Below are positions 55,629-64,000 of a stretch of 64,000 nt of DNA, piece by piece. The position numbers were made by a program, and so were the translations under genes. Position 1 is the first letter of the stretch. Every line of letters begins with the position of its first letter. Where the stretch lies: assembly GCA_023935145.1 (NCBI GenBank), contig CM043699.1:124819036-124883035 (forward strand), read 5' to 3'. Source of the DNA: Bretschneidera sinensis (lineage: Eukaryota; Streptophyta; Magnoliopsida; Brassicales; Akaniaceae). The notes under the pieces are model-generated. The model saw only the letters and a program-made list of their open reading frames with translations. It had not been told where the DNA came from and ran no database searches.

Positions 55629-57730
55629 GTGCACATCCTTCTCTATGTTCCTGAGGAATGTAGTCTTTACATCTATTTGCCAGATCTCATGGTCATGGTA
55701 TATAGCTATTGTAAGTAAAATCCTAATGGATTTAAGTATGGTCACTAGAGAGAAAGTTTTGTCAAAGAAAATTTGTTGTCTTTGCTTGAAACTCTCTGCC
55801 ACAAGCCTTGTCTTATAGCTCTCTATGTTTAGTCTGCTCCAATCTTTCTCTTAAAGACCCATTTGCAAACTATAGGTACTATACCTTCAGGTTCATCAAC
55901 CAGAGTCCATATTTGTTGGAGTACATGGAATCCATTTCAGAATTCATGGCTTCTAGCCACTTCTCTGAATCGATGTCTAACATCTCTTCTTTTTAGTTAG
56001 TTAGTTCATTTTCATCTTTAAGGTGTACCTCATAGTCACCATTTATGAGAAATCTATATCTCTTTAGAGCCTTACGTATTCTACTAGATCAAGGAATTAG
56101 TTATGTGTCAAGAAGATCTATTGGTTCATGTTGCTCAATATGAACAGTACTCAGGTGTGATTCTTGTGATACTCCAGGAAGATCTACCTTCCTCCCAATG
56201 CTTCATTCTAGCATTAACTCTTTTTTTATTCTAGAAAAGTTGCATATTTGGAAAGAAACACCTTTTGTTACTAAGGATGATAGAAATAATATCTTAAACT
56301 TTCTTTTGGATAACCCACAAACCTGCATTTTTCAGACCTAGTTTGTAACTTGTCTATATGTAACTTCTTTACATTAACAGGATAACTTCAAATCTTAATG
56401 TACTTAAAAATAGGTTTTGTCTTTCTCCACATCTCATATGGAGTTTTGGGTACTACTTTGAGGGAACTCTGTTCAATAGGTATGCGACAGTGAGGAGGGT
56501 ATATCTCTAAAAGGATATAAGAATATCAGTGTAACTCATCATGGATCGTACCATATCTAATAGAGTACAATTCCTCCTTTTGGACACACCATTTAATTGT
56601 AGTGCTTTAGGAAATTTCAACTAAGGGAGAATCTCATTCTCTTCGAGATAATCTAGAAAGTCATCAGCCAACTATTATACTCATCATTCTGATCAAAGGG
56701 CTTTAATACCTTTTTCGGTTTGTTTTTTCAACTTCTTTTCTAAATTCTTTGAACTTTTCAAATGATTCAAACTTATATTTCATTGAGTAAACATACTCAT
56801 ACCTAGAATGATCACTGGTAAAGGTTATTAAGTAGAAGTAACCTCCTCTAGAATTAACTATGAGGAGTCTACACACATCATTGTGTATTAACCCTAATAA
56901 ATCCATGACTCTTTCTCCATGTCCACTAAATGGAGATCTAGTCATTTTTCCCATGAGACAGACTTCACAAGTTGGATAAGATTCAAAATCAGATAGATCT
57001 AAATATCCACCATTAACTAACTTGTTTACCCTATCTTCATTGATATGACTTAGTCTTAAGTGCTACATGTAGGAATGTTTCATTTCATTATATTTTTCTC
57101 TTATTTTGTTCGCTATTGAAAACATTACCATCTATTTCAAGAATATAAATATCATTATTTAATATACTAGTACCATAATATTTATTTCCAAAATAAATAG
57201 AACAACAATTATCCTTAAGAGAAAATTTATAACCTTCATTATCTAGCTTAGAAATTAAAACAATATTTCTAATTAAAACTGGTACAAAATAACAATCCTT
57301 AAGTTCTAAAGTTTCTCCAAATGGAAACTTTAAGCAATATGTCCCCACAGCTAATGTAGAAACTTTTTCTCCATTTCCAAGGCACAGGCCCACCTCACCC
57401 TTGCTTAGGTTTCTACTTCTTCGAAATGCTTACAAATTATTACAGATATGTGAGCCATAACCGGTATCTAATACCCATGAAGAAGTATTGTTAACATTTA
57501 GTTTAACTTCAATAACAAACAATTCGGACATTCCTTCCAAAAGCTTGTCCTTCAAGGTTGTAAGGTAATTGTTGCAATTCCTCTTCTAGTGCCCATGCTT
57601 GCCATAATAGAAGTATTATCCCTTGTATTTTTTGGCTCTCGAAGAACTAGCTTTGCCAACACCTCCCTTCGCTTTCAAGACTTTCTTCTTCTTCTTCAAG
57701 ACTTTCTTTTAGAAGAAGAAGCTCTATCAA
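55629..57730 (-). pseudogene. Ty1/copia gag end, protease, integrase and RT start
   Basis: Reading leftward: a degenerate gag zinc knuckle (YYGKHGH then KRNC, about 57600-57560), then 57393-57088 with LCLGNGEKVSTLAVGTYCL and LELKDCYFVPVLIRNIVL, typical of the copia protease-to-integrase region. Integrase 56954-56703 has GLIHNDVCRLL, FTSDHSRYEYVYSMKYKFE and EKFKEFRKE. The connector lies at 56300-56000, and the RT start at 55802-55629 has FDKTFSLVTILKSIRILLTIA and QIDVKTTFLRN. The 5' LTR and most of gag are missing. The frame is fused to LINE sequence near 57730. RT continues at 33088. Confidence 0.8.
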
Positions 57731-58880
57731 CAAGTATAACAAGCGCATTGCCTTTCTATATCGTGCTCTCAGTAGTCTTTAACATGTTCCTTACACAAGA
57801 TGCATGAAGCTTCAAGCACCACATTCCTATGCCAAACATTCTCTTTGGTAGGTAGGCTACTACAAGCCAACCTCTAATGAAAATGTTTAATTTTGTTAGG
57901 CACTTCTAACTTCCAGATAATCTCATGAAAAAAGGGAGGCATAGTAGAAGATCATCATTCATTAGGAGTGGACTCCATTCTCACCTCACATATCAACATA
58001 TATGTGGTAGGCATTTTTCACTTGGTAGTGATCAGATCTCATGTGATTCCAATCAAAACAATCGGCCTAACAATTACAAGGAGTTGTAAAATCATTTTCT
58101 CTCATGGGATAGAAAGCTCACCTTAACAAAAAGACTTAAGTAAGATCTTTCCAGACGATCAATAAGATCACTCACCTTAGTTTCACTATGCGAAAATATA
58201 GAGAGAGACACCACCTTATAGGTTGTGGGTGTAGAAAGCCATATCTTTCCAAAACGAAATGGACATTCCATTCTTTACTCGTCATCTAGATCCCTACTCA
58301 ACCACCCTTATCTTTCCTCAAATACTATGCTAAGTAAACGATGGGTTATAACCAAGATGAGATTATGATTGAAGTATTGGGAAAATACTTAGTCTTAAAG
58401 ACTTTGTACACTAGAGAATCAGCATTAGAAACTAACCTCCATACGTGCTCACCTAGCATGACAAAAGTTATGGATCCTTAAAACCCAAACCACCTTGATT
58501 CTTTGCCAAACATAGCTCATTCAAACTATTCCAAACCACTTTTATTTCATTACCTTTCCCACCACACCAAAACCTATGAACTATGGATATGATCTCATCA
58601 TAAAGAGACTGTTGAAGTTTAAAATAGCTTAACCATAGGTCAGAATATCTTGTGCTACGACCTTAATGAGCACTTCTCGACCAGCTTTGGAAAAAAAAAC
58701 TCTTTATTCTACCCATGTATTTTCTTCTAAACTTTGTCTTTGAGTGATTGAAAATTTTGCTTCTTGGAATGCCCAATCATAGCTAAGAGTTGCAAGGACT
58801 TATCATGCGTATGAGAGTTTTGAATAACCAAAATATTTCGTATTGACATTTGATTTTCAACGCTAATGTTGGAACTGAAA
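57730..58880 (-). pseudogene. LINE (non-LTR) reverse transcriptase C-terminus with zf-RVT
   Basis: Reading leftward in mixed frames: LLAMIGHSKKQNFQSLKDKV (about 58800), KAGREVLIKVVAQDILTYG, IVHRFWCGGKGNEIKVVWNS, LNELCLAKNQGGLGFKDP, FWKDM, DHYQVKNAYHIY, and a zf-RVT-like end KLEVPNKIKHFH, RLACSSLPTKENVWHRNV, ASCILCKEHVKDY. These are hallmarks of plant L1-type ORF2 C-termini. It is broken by many stops, truncated at both ends, and meets copia gag near 57730. Confidence 0.8.
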
Positions 58881-59952
58881 AAAAAAAAACTGAGGATTTG
58901 GCCACACTAAACTTCTATCCTGAATGAGATGATTACCTTTGGTTGTGTAACTTATATAAACAATGCTTCGCATATGAATAAGAAATGGTAAAATTCATTA
59001 ACCTCCCTAAGATTAGGGGTAATTATCGTTACTTATTTGTGGTTTTGAAAATTACTGTTGTATTCTTTGATTATGTTTGGCTTCAGATATTGTGTTATCT
59101 TTTAAAAGAGTTTGCAAAAGATAACAATACTTTAGAATAAACACAAGTTTTTGATACACTGACATGGGAAGAAGATCAAACTCAAATATCTTATAAAGAG
59201 AACTCAAAGGTAATTGCTAGGCCAAGAGATTCGAGTCTAAACATCTTTTTCTCTTTCGTAATGTTATGTTAAATATTAATTTTTGACCAAAATCCTAATG
59301 GTTAACAAACATATTTTTTAAAAACTATCCCCAAAAATACATACTTCATGTGTCTCAATTTATGTGTCACCGTACATTATTCATCTTGTTAAATTATTAA
59401 TTTTAATGTTTAATTTTAAATTAGTAAAACAATTGAAATTATAAAAATATAGTTTTGTAAAATTCACAAGTATTCAAAAATTATTCTTTTTATAATTTTA
59501 AATCAATGAAATATTAAAATCAAAATTACTTTAAAAAGTTAAATATGGCACACAAAGTGGAACCAAAAAAGGATTTTCTTTTAAACAAAATTATCAACAA
59601 TTCAAGGAGATTACAGTAATTTTTAAAATCACAAAGAGGTAATAATAATTATTCCTAACTTTAAAGAGGTTAATTAGTATAATTTAGCCTAAAACATGTT
59701 TTAGAGATTATTCAGAAGATTGCTTAGGCTTACATTAGAAAAAGGGACAATTTCGTCTTGAAAGTACAACCTCAAATCCGAAGAATTATTGCTAATTGAT
59801 TTCAGAAATAGCTTATAATAAAAAAAATATTCAGAAATAGCTTGAAAGCATGACCCATTGAACAAAAGAGCTCCAAATCAAAGCCTCACACACAACACTC
59901 AATGCTTAAGTAGCCCCAGTCGCAAGCTCACCCAATAGAAAAGAACAGAGAG
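58881..59952. other. Intergenic region upstream of the host gene
   Basis: Very AT-rich (notably 59330-59560), with no gene-like frame and no repeat I can place. It must contain the promoter of the gene at 59953, but I cannot pick one TATA box with confidence. The last 70 bp (from about 59880) look like a short 5' UTR. Confidence 0.5.
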
Positions 59953-61551
59953 ATGGGTTTCACAGCAAAGACAACAAATAGCAGCAGCAGCGCAAACAAG
60001 AGCATGGGTTTACTCTTAGTTTTCTTCCCTGAAGGCCACAACGCCACCAAAAACAATTCTGTTAATGTTAATAGAAACAACTACACCCACACCCTCTCGT
60101 CAGCACAATCTTCATCTTCATCTTCATCTTCATCTTCTTGTTTTAGCCCCAATTCCATTACAAAACTCATAAATAAGACAACCAACAGCAATTCCTCCTC
60201 CACTTCTAGTCTCCTCCTTACCAAAGCCCAATCCACAATCTCAATATGTGCCTTCTTTGTTTTCTTAACTCTCCTCGTCTTCACTCTCTCCACCTTTGAA
60301 CCCACCATCCCCATCCCAACCACCACTAAAGCCCCTCCCAGATTCTTATCAAATACAAATAATTTTAACACTGTGCCTTTCTCTAATTCCTCTAATTTCT
60401 TCATAAAATTGTGGAACCCAAAAATACATGAGCCCCAAAATAAACTCATGCCCTCTTTTGCTCTACAAGGAATGGGCACTTTGTACATGCGTGGTACTAA
60501 AGCCATGAACGATCTCCTTGTAACCCATGTTGTTGAAGATGTCACTGAGAATGAGCTACACTTGTTCTTGAGACTCTTGCACAAGTCTGGTATAACTTCA
60601 AAAGCTGATACCCTTTTAGTTTTTGCTTCCTCTGTATTGGTTTTCAGATTCGAAAGCGTGATTCAGGAAGAGAACGACTCATTCTTCAAACTCGTTCATG
60701 CCTATAATCAGGAATTGAGTCTGACGAGTCGAGACCCGATTTTGAGTCGCTTCGATGTGACTCAGTTCGCCAAGCATGGAAAGAAGGAAATGAAAGAGCC
60801 CTTGTGGGGAAAGAGGAAACGAGGGAATTACAGTGATATAAACTTGGTGGAAGAAGATGAGAGTGAGTTGACTCACTTGTGTTACGGCTCAGTGTTGGGT
60901 TTTGAAGCGAACGAGTTGAACCCAGAGAACTCGCTTTCCGGGTTTTTGGATCATGTGCCAATGAGTTTGAGGAGATGGGCTTGTTACCTAATGTTACTCG
61001 GCCGAGTCAGGTGCAATTTCAAGCATATATTGTTAGCCGACATGAAGAACTCGTTGCTACTCAGTGACCCACTTGTTCGAGTGAGAAACCGGAGTCCCGA
61101 GTTGGTTTATGTATGGTTTAAGCAAGATAGTAGTTCCTCAAACAAGCATAGCAGGAAAAACTCAGACAAAACCCAGTCGAGTTTCCTTGTTAACTTAGTG
61201 ATTTTGATGGGTGGAGCTAGGGGCATTAGGAGATTGTCAAATGAAATATTAACTGAAATTGTAAGAACCGCAATGCAACACAAGAAGAACTCTATATCCG
61301 AGTCAGTGATTTTTGCTCAACTCGTTGGCACTGGGTACATAGCAAAGAACCTATATTTGATCAAATCCAGTGAGTCAATCCCCGACACAAGTTCACTCGC
61401 TGGGTTAAGCTCGAACTCGGCCTCTGTGTCTTCTTTGATGGATTATGCTATAATCCCAAGTGGTAATGGTAATCATGATCTTATTAATTCTATAATTATG
61501 AAGCAAATATGTTCTTGTGAAGTAGATTCTTTTGTTTATAGGGATTGTTAA
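59953..61551 (+). CDS. Plant-specific single-pass membrane protein of unknown function
   Basis: An intact, intronless frame of 532 residues, the only convincing host gene in the window. Residues 1-92 are low complexity: Asn/Ser-rich, a serine run at 53-62 coded by a TCT/TCA microsatellite, and a block MGLLLVFFPEGH at 18-29. One hydrophobic segment (about 94-115, STISICAFFVFLTLLVFTLS) suggests a signal-anchor, with most of the protein on the far side. The rest is globular, with conserved-looking blocks LQGMGTLYMRGTKAMNDLLV (171-190), VPMSLRRWACYLMLLGRVR (335-353), ILMGGARGIRRLSN (417-430) and IIMKQICSCEVDS (514-526). From memory it resembles an Arabidopsis family of uncharacterised membrane proteins (At2g04280/At4g12700-like); this is unverified. 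The DMK..LLLSDPL stretch (363-373) loosely recalls glycosyltransferase-like folds, which is speculation. ATG at 59953 is the first in frame; Met18 is an alternative start. Confidence 0.85.
   Translation: MGFTAKTTNSSSSANKSMGLLLVFFPEGHNATKNNSVNVNRNNYTHTLSSAQSSSSSSSSSSCFSPNSITKLINKTTNSNSSSTSSLLLTKAQSTISICAFFVFLTLLVFTLSTFEPTIPIPTTTKAPPRFLSNTNNFNTVPFSNSSNFFIKLWNPKIHEPQNKLMPSFALQGMGTLYMRGTKAMNDLLVTHVVEDVTENELHLFLRLLHKSGITSKADTLLVFASSVLVFRFESVIQEENDSFFKLVHAYNQELSLTSRDPILSRFDVTQFAKHGKKEMKEPLWGKRKRGNYSDINLVEEDESELTHLCYGSVLGFEANELNPENSLSGFLDHVPMSLRRWACYLMLLGRVRCNFKHILLADMKNSLLLSDPLVRVRNRSPELVYVWFKQDSSSSNKHSRKNSDKTQSSFLVNLVILMGGARGIRRLSNEILTEIVRTAMQHKKNSISESVIFAQLVGTGYIAKNLYLIKSSESIPDTSSLAGLSSNSASVSSLMDYAIIPSGNGNHDLINSIIMKQICSCEVDSFVYRDC
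60109..60138 (+). repeat. Coding trinucleotide microsatellite (TCT/TCA)
   Basis: Alternating TCTTCA units encode the serine run at residues 53-62 of the membrane protein. Length changes by whole codons would keep the frame. Confidence 0.85.
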
Positions 61552-61659
61552 TTAGTAAATTCCACAATTAGCAAAGGAAAAAAAGAAAAAGAAAAAAGAG
61601 ATGTACTAGTTTTTGTTCCTTTTATTTCATTTTTTTACTCATTTGTTTTGTGCTTAATT
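61552..61659 (+). other. 3' flank / presumed 3' UTR of the host gene
   Basis: Purine-rich start (GGAAAAAAAGAAAAAGAAAA), then T-rich sequence. No canonical AATAAA was found; GCATAAAATA at about 61667 is a weak candidate poly(A) signal. Confidence 0.35.
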
Positions 61660-61956
61660 ACATGATGCATAAAATATTTAGAGGGTGACTTTGGTTAAAA
61701 TATTTACACCAATGAGATAAATTGGTAATTCCATCCATTCTATGTTTTATAAATAGGAGTATTATTTTTGATAACTCATTCTTAACATACTTCTCTTTCT
61801 TGTGGTTGTACTTTAACTGAAGTATCGAAGCACTTTCCTAAAAAAAAAAATATTTTGTGAGCTTTTTTTTAGGTACCTCTAACCATACCAAATTAGACCT
61901 GACTTCCAAGGACGACTTGAATTGACCTAAGTGATGACTTATTTTCGGTATCAACA
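61660..61956 (+). repeat. 5' LTR of Tat-like element, left border uncertain
   Basis: A TATA-like TTTATAAATAGG at about 61746-61757 and the terminal ...TATCAACA support an LTR. The 5' border is not resolved and may lie within about 100-150 bp of the host gene stop. Confidence 0.5.
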
Positions 61957-61978
61957 GAATTGACGTCGTTTGTAGGAA

Positions 61979-63720
61979 TAAATAATCTTCATCTGTTAAA
62001 AGATGTCGCCAAAGAAGAATCCACCTCCCCCACACTAAGAAATATTGTCCATCTGACCTCCGAGGTCAACGTTACTAATCAGCCTGAACTACCTCTACCA
62101 CTATCTCTGATGTTAGGGTAGAACCCTCATTGCATTTCGGGAGGCCGCCCTTAAATCGAGACAAACAATGAGCGAGCCTTATCCCATCGCCAAGCCGGAC
62201 TACAGATGGACCATGAGACCAGACGAGAAGTTCCTGATGAAGACCTGGCCGCCCTAGTTAACCGAGCTGAATAGATCTCTCTTTAGTGTTGCTTCGACGA
62301 ACTTGTCCCTCAGTTTGGTCGATCAGTCCTTTAGTCGAGCAAGAGTCAGTGCTGCCAATCACCATTCCTAGTTTCCAACACGACCCAAAGAATGGTCGAG
62401 GCTGCCCCTCAAGACCTAAGTACCTTAGCAGAAGAAGTAAGCTCCAATAGTAGGTATGACAGACCTGCACAGGACAAAATCCGTAGATGTCTGATCGAAA
62501 GAGGAAAATCCAATCAGCGAAGTCCTAGTCGCAGAAACTTAATCCGAGACTATATATTGAAATCCCATCCATCTAAGAAGCAATAGGAGCAATACAATTT
62601 CGTAGTCAGTAAGTAATTGAAAGAGATGAATGAGTGCATTAGGCTCGCTATAAAAGTCAGTCGGTTTAACATTCTCGACGAAATCAGACCTATGGGTAAC
62701 CTTTTTTCTAAAGATCTCCTGGACGAGAAAATGCCACCCAACTTCAAGATGCCCCACATAGAACCTTACAAGGGAATAAATACTCTATAGACCACTTGAA
62801 GGCCTTTAAGTCCCTGATGTTTACAAATGGCTAGTCTGAGGTGAGTATGTGCCAAGCCTTTCCGATACGTTGCTTGAGACAGTGAGGACATGTTTTTTCT
62901 TGTCTCCCATCCAGTTTTATAAGGTCATTGGATGAGCTCAACAAACAATTCACAATACACTTCTTTAACAGCTATGGTTCCAAGAGGACTCTCAAAAGCT
63001 TGCTGAGCATAACTCAACTTGTTGAGGAGACCTTTCGCGACTAAATGTCTCGATTCACCAAGGAAATGGTACAAGTCTAGGATGTGGACCAAAGAGTGGC
63101 AGTCATGGCCTTTGTTAATGACCTTTGAGCCTCCAACTTCAGCCACTAAATATCACAAAACCTGTTACATACCATGCCAGCCCTATTAGCCAAAGCCGAT
63201 GAGTTTGTCATTGCAGAAGAGAATCAAGCCCTCCGCAAACAAAGAGAGGAAGCGTTGACAGATAAAAAAGATACAGTAGTTGGAAGAGCCCAAGCCTAGA
63301 ATTGATTAAAGGAAAGGAAGCTGAAAGGATGGTCGCAAGAATGAAAAATCAAGAGTTCTTTGAGGATTTGAAACTTTTACTCCCTTCAATACCTCAAGGA
63401 CAGACCTCCTGATGGAAATCGCAAACCATGACATCATTAAGTGGCCTCTTAAGATCAAGTCTTTATCCAACAAGAGGGATGTGAGTGGTTTTTGTCTATT
63501 CCTTAAAGATTATGACTACAAAACATATGAAGGTAGACATATGAAAGACATTATTGAAAGCTTGATTCAAAGAGGGTACTTGAGGAATTTTTTCAAGATT
63601 GACTCAAGGTGGATCCAAAAATGTTAAAAAAAGTCCCGACTGCAGAGATAAGAATAAGCCGAGGCGAAGTCCCCACAGAAGGGATAACAATTGGATACGT
63701 TAAAGTCTAGAGAAGTCGTT
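61979..63720 (+). pseudogene. gag: gag of Tat-like element, many stops
   Basis: Recognisable blocks in mixed frames: PPNFKMPHIEPYKG (about 62730), then IHFFNSYGSKRTLKSLLSIT and QLVEETFRD (about 62955-63040), MPALLAKADEFVIAEE (about 63173-63220), and FNTSRTDLLMEIANHDIIKW (about 63385-63435). The following region FCLFLKDYDYKTYEGRHMKD and IIESLIQRGYLRNFF (63500-63600) is the Tat gag C-terminus, in which the usual Cys/His pattern is largely lost. From about 63750 the sequence reads IFGG.ASNEES and later protease-linker motifs (DEDLEG, FPHDDKV), so the protease start reaches the window end. Confidence 0.75.
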
Positions 63721-64000
63721 GGATAACGCTTTCATAGTGGGCGTCATTTGAACTATCTTTTGGGGGTCAGCCTCCAACGAAGAATCCTCAAATTCCCACA
63801 AAGTCTATATTCATTTTGTGGGTTCGGTAAGGACCGATAAACAAAAATTTGAATTGATCAAACTACCAGTTTTACAGATGAAGACTTGGAGGGAGTAAGG
63901 TTCCCTCATGATGATAAAGTGATTGTAACCCTAATAATGTCAAAGGGATTGATAAGCGATACAGTCATTGGCCTACTAGTTTATCTATGTGTTGGAAGAC

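Larger units (their letters stand above)
61660..64000 (+). mobile_element. Tat-like Ty3/gypsy element, 5' part, decayed
   Basis: The LTR end at 61956 (TTTTCGGTATCAACA) is followed by a PBS-like TTGACGTCGTTTGTAGGAA (61960-61978), a variant of the TTGGCGCCGTCTGTGGGAA motif common in Tat-type plant elements. Gag and the start of the protease region follow, to the window edge. No TSD is visible. Confidence 0.75.

Noticed and set aside
60081..60961. Antisense frames of 167 and 91 codons
   Set aside because: They are shadows of the real plus-strand membrane-protein gene and contain no recognisable domain.

Overview
This window looks like nuclear DNA of a eudicot plant. It is AT-rich and built almost entirely of LTR retrotransposons, mainly Ty3/gypsy elements whose gag and pol resemble the Athila lineage and whose primer-binding sites (PBS) match plant tRNA-Asp. 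It also holds decayed Ty1/copia sequence, a LINE tail and a Tat-like Ty3/gypsy element. I see one convincing host gene, an intronless 532-residue membrane protein at 59953-61551 (+). I found no tRNA, rRNA or CRISPR sequence. The species cannot be named from the sequence alone.

Layout. 1-3661 (-): 5' end of an A-type gypsy element (LTR, leader, broken gag), running off the left edge. 3662-7056 (+): B-type fragment with gag end, protease and a second ORF but no reverse transcriptase. 7057-10280: LTR pieces, an inverted-repeat pair, a 678-bp fold-back of LTR ends and an isolated A-type LTR. 10739-17353 (-): C-type element, TSD atcga, inserted in a 33-bp tandem repeat that ends in another gypsy LTR (17818-18269). 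19350-28951 (-): the only element with all pol domains (B-type), flanked by a 168-bp direct duplication. About 29430-57730: a five-level nest. A Ty1/copia element (-) contains A-type gypsy 33089-55623 (-, TSD gtcat). That contains B-type gag-protease element 35168-54905 (-, TSD gagtc/gagtt), which contains C-type 40823-53786 (+, TSD tccac), which contains C-type 41277-48491 (+, TSD tttgc). 57730-58880 (-): LINE. 59953-61551 (+): host gene. About 61660-64000 (+): Tat-like gypsy.

Functional reading. Only 19350-28951 retains reverse transcriptase, RNase H and integrase, and it carries stops and frameshifts. All three C-type copies end pol at the same point in the reverse transcriptase N-terminus. 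Two B-type copies lack reverse transcriptase and integrase altogether. This points to non-autonomous lineages mobilised in trans by relatives. The copies still share non-coding 3' blocks (a post-stop motif, two or three predicted hairpins, extra polypurine-like tracts) and GC-rich arrays just upstream of the LTR TATA box. These are the best candidates for undescribed cis-acting parts.
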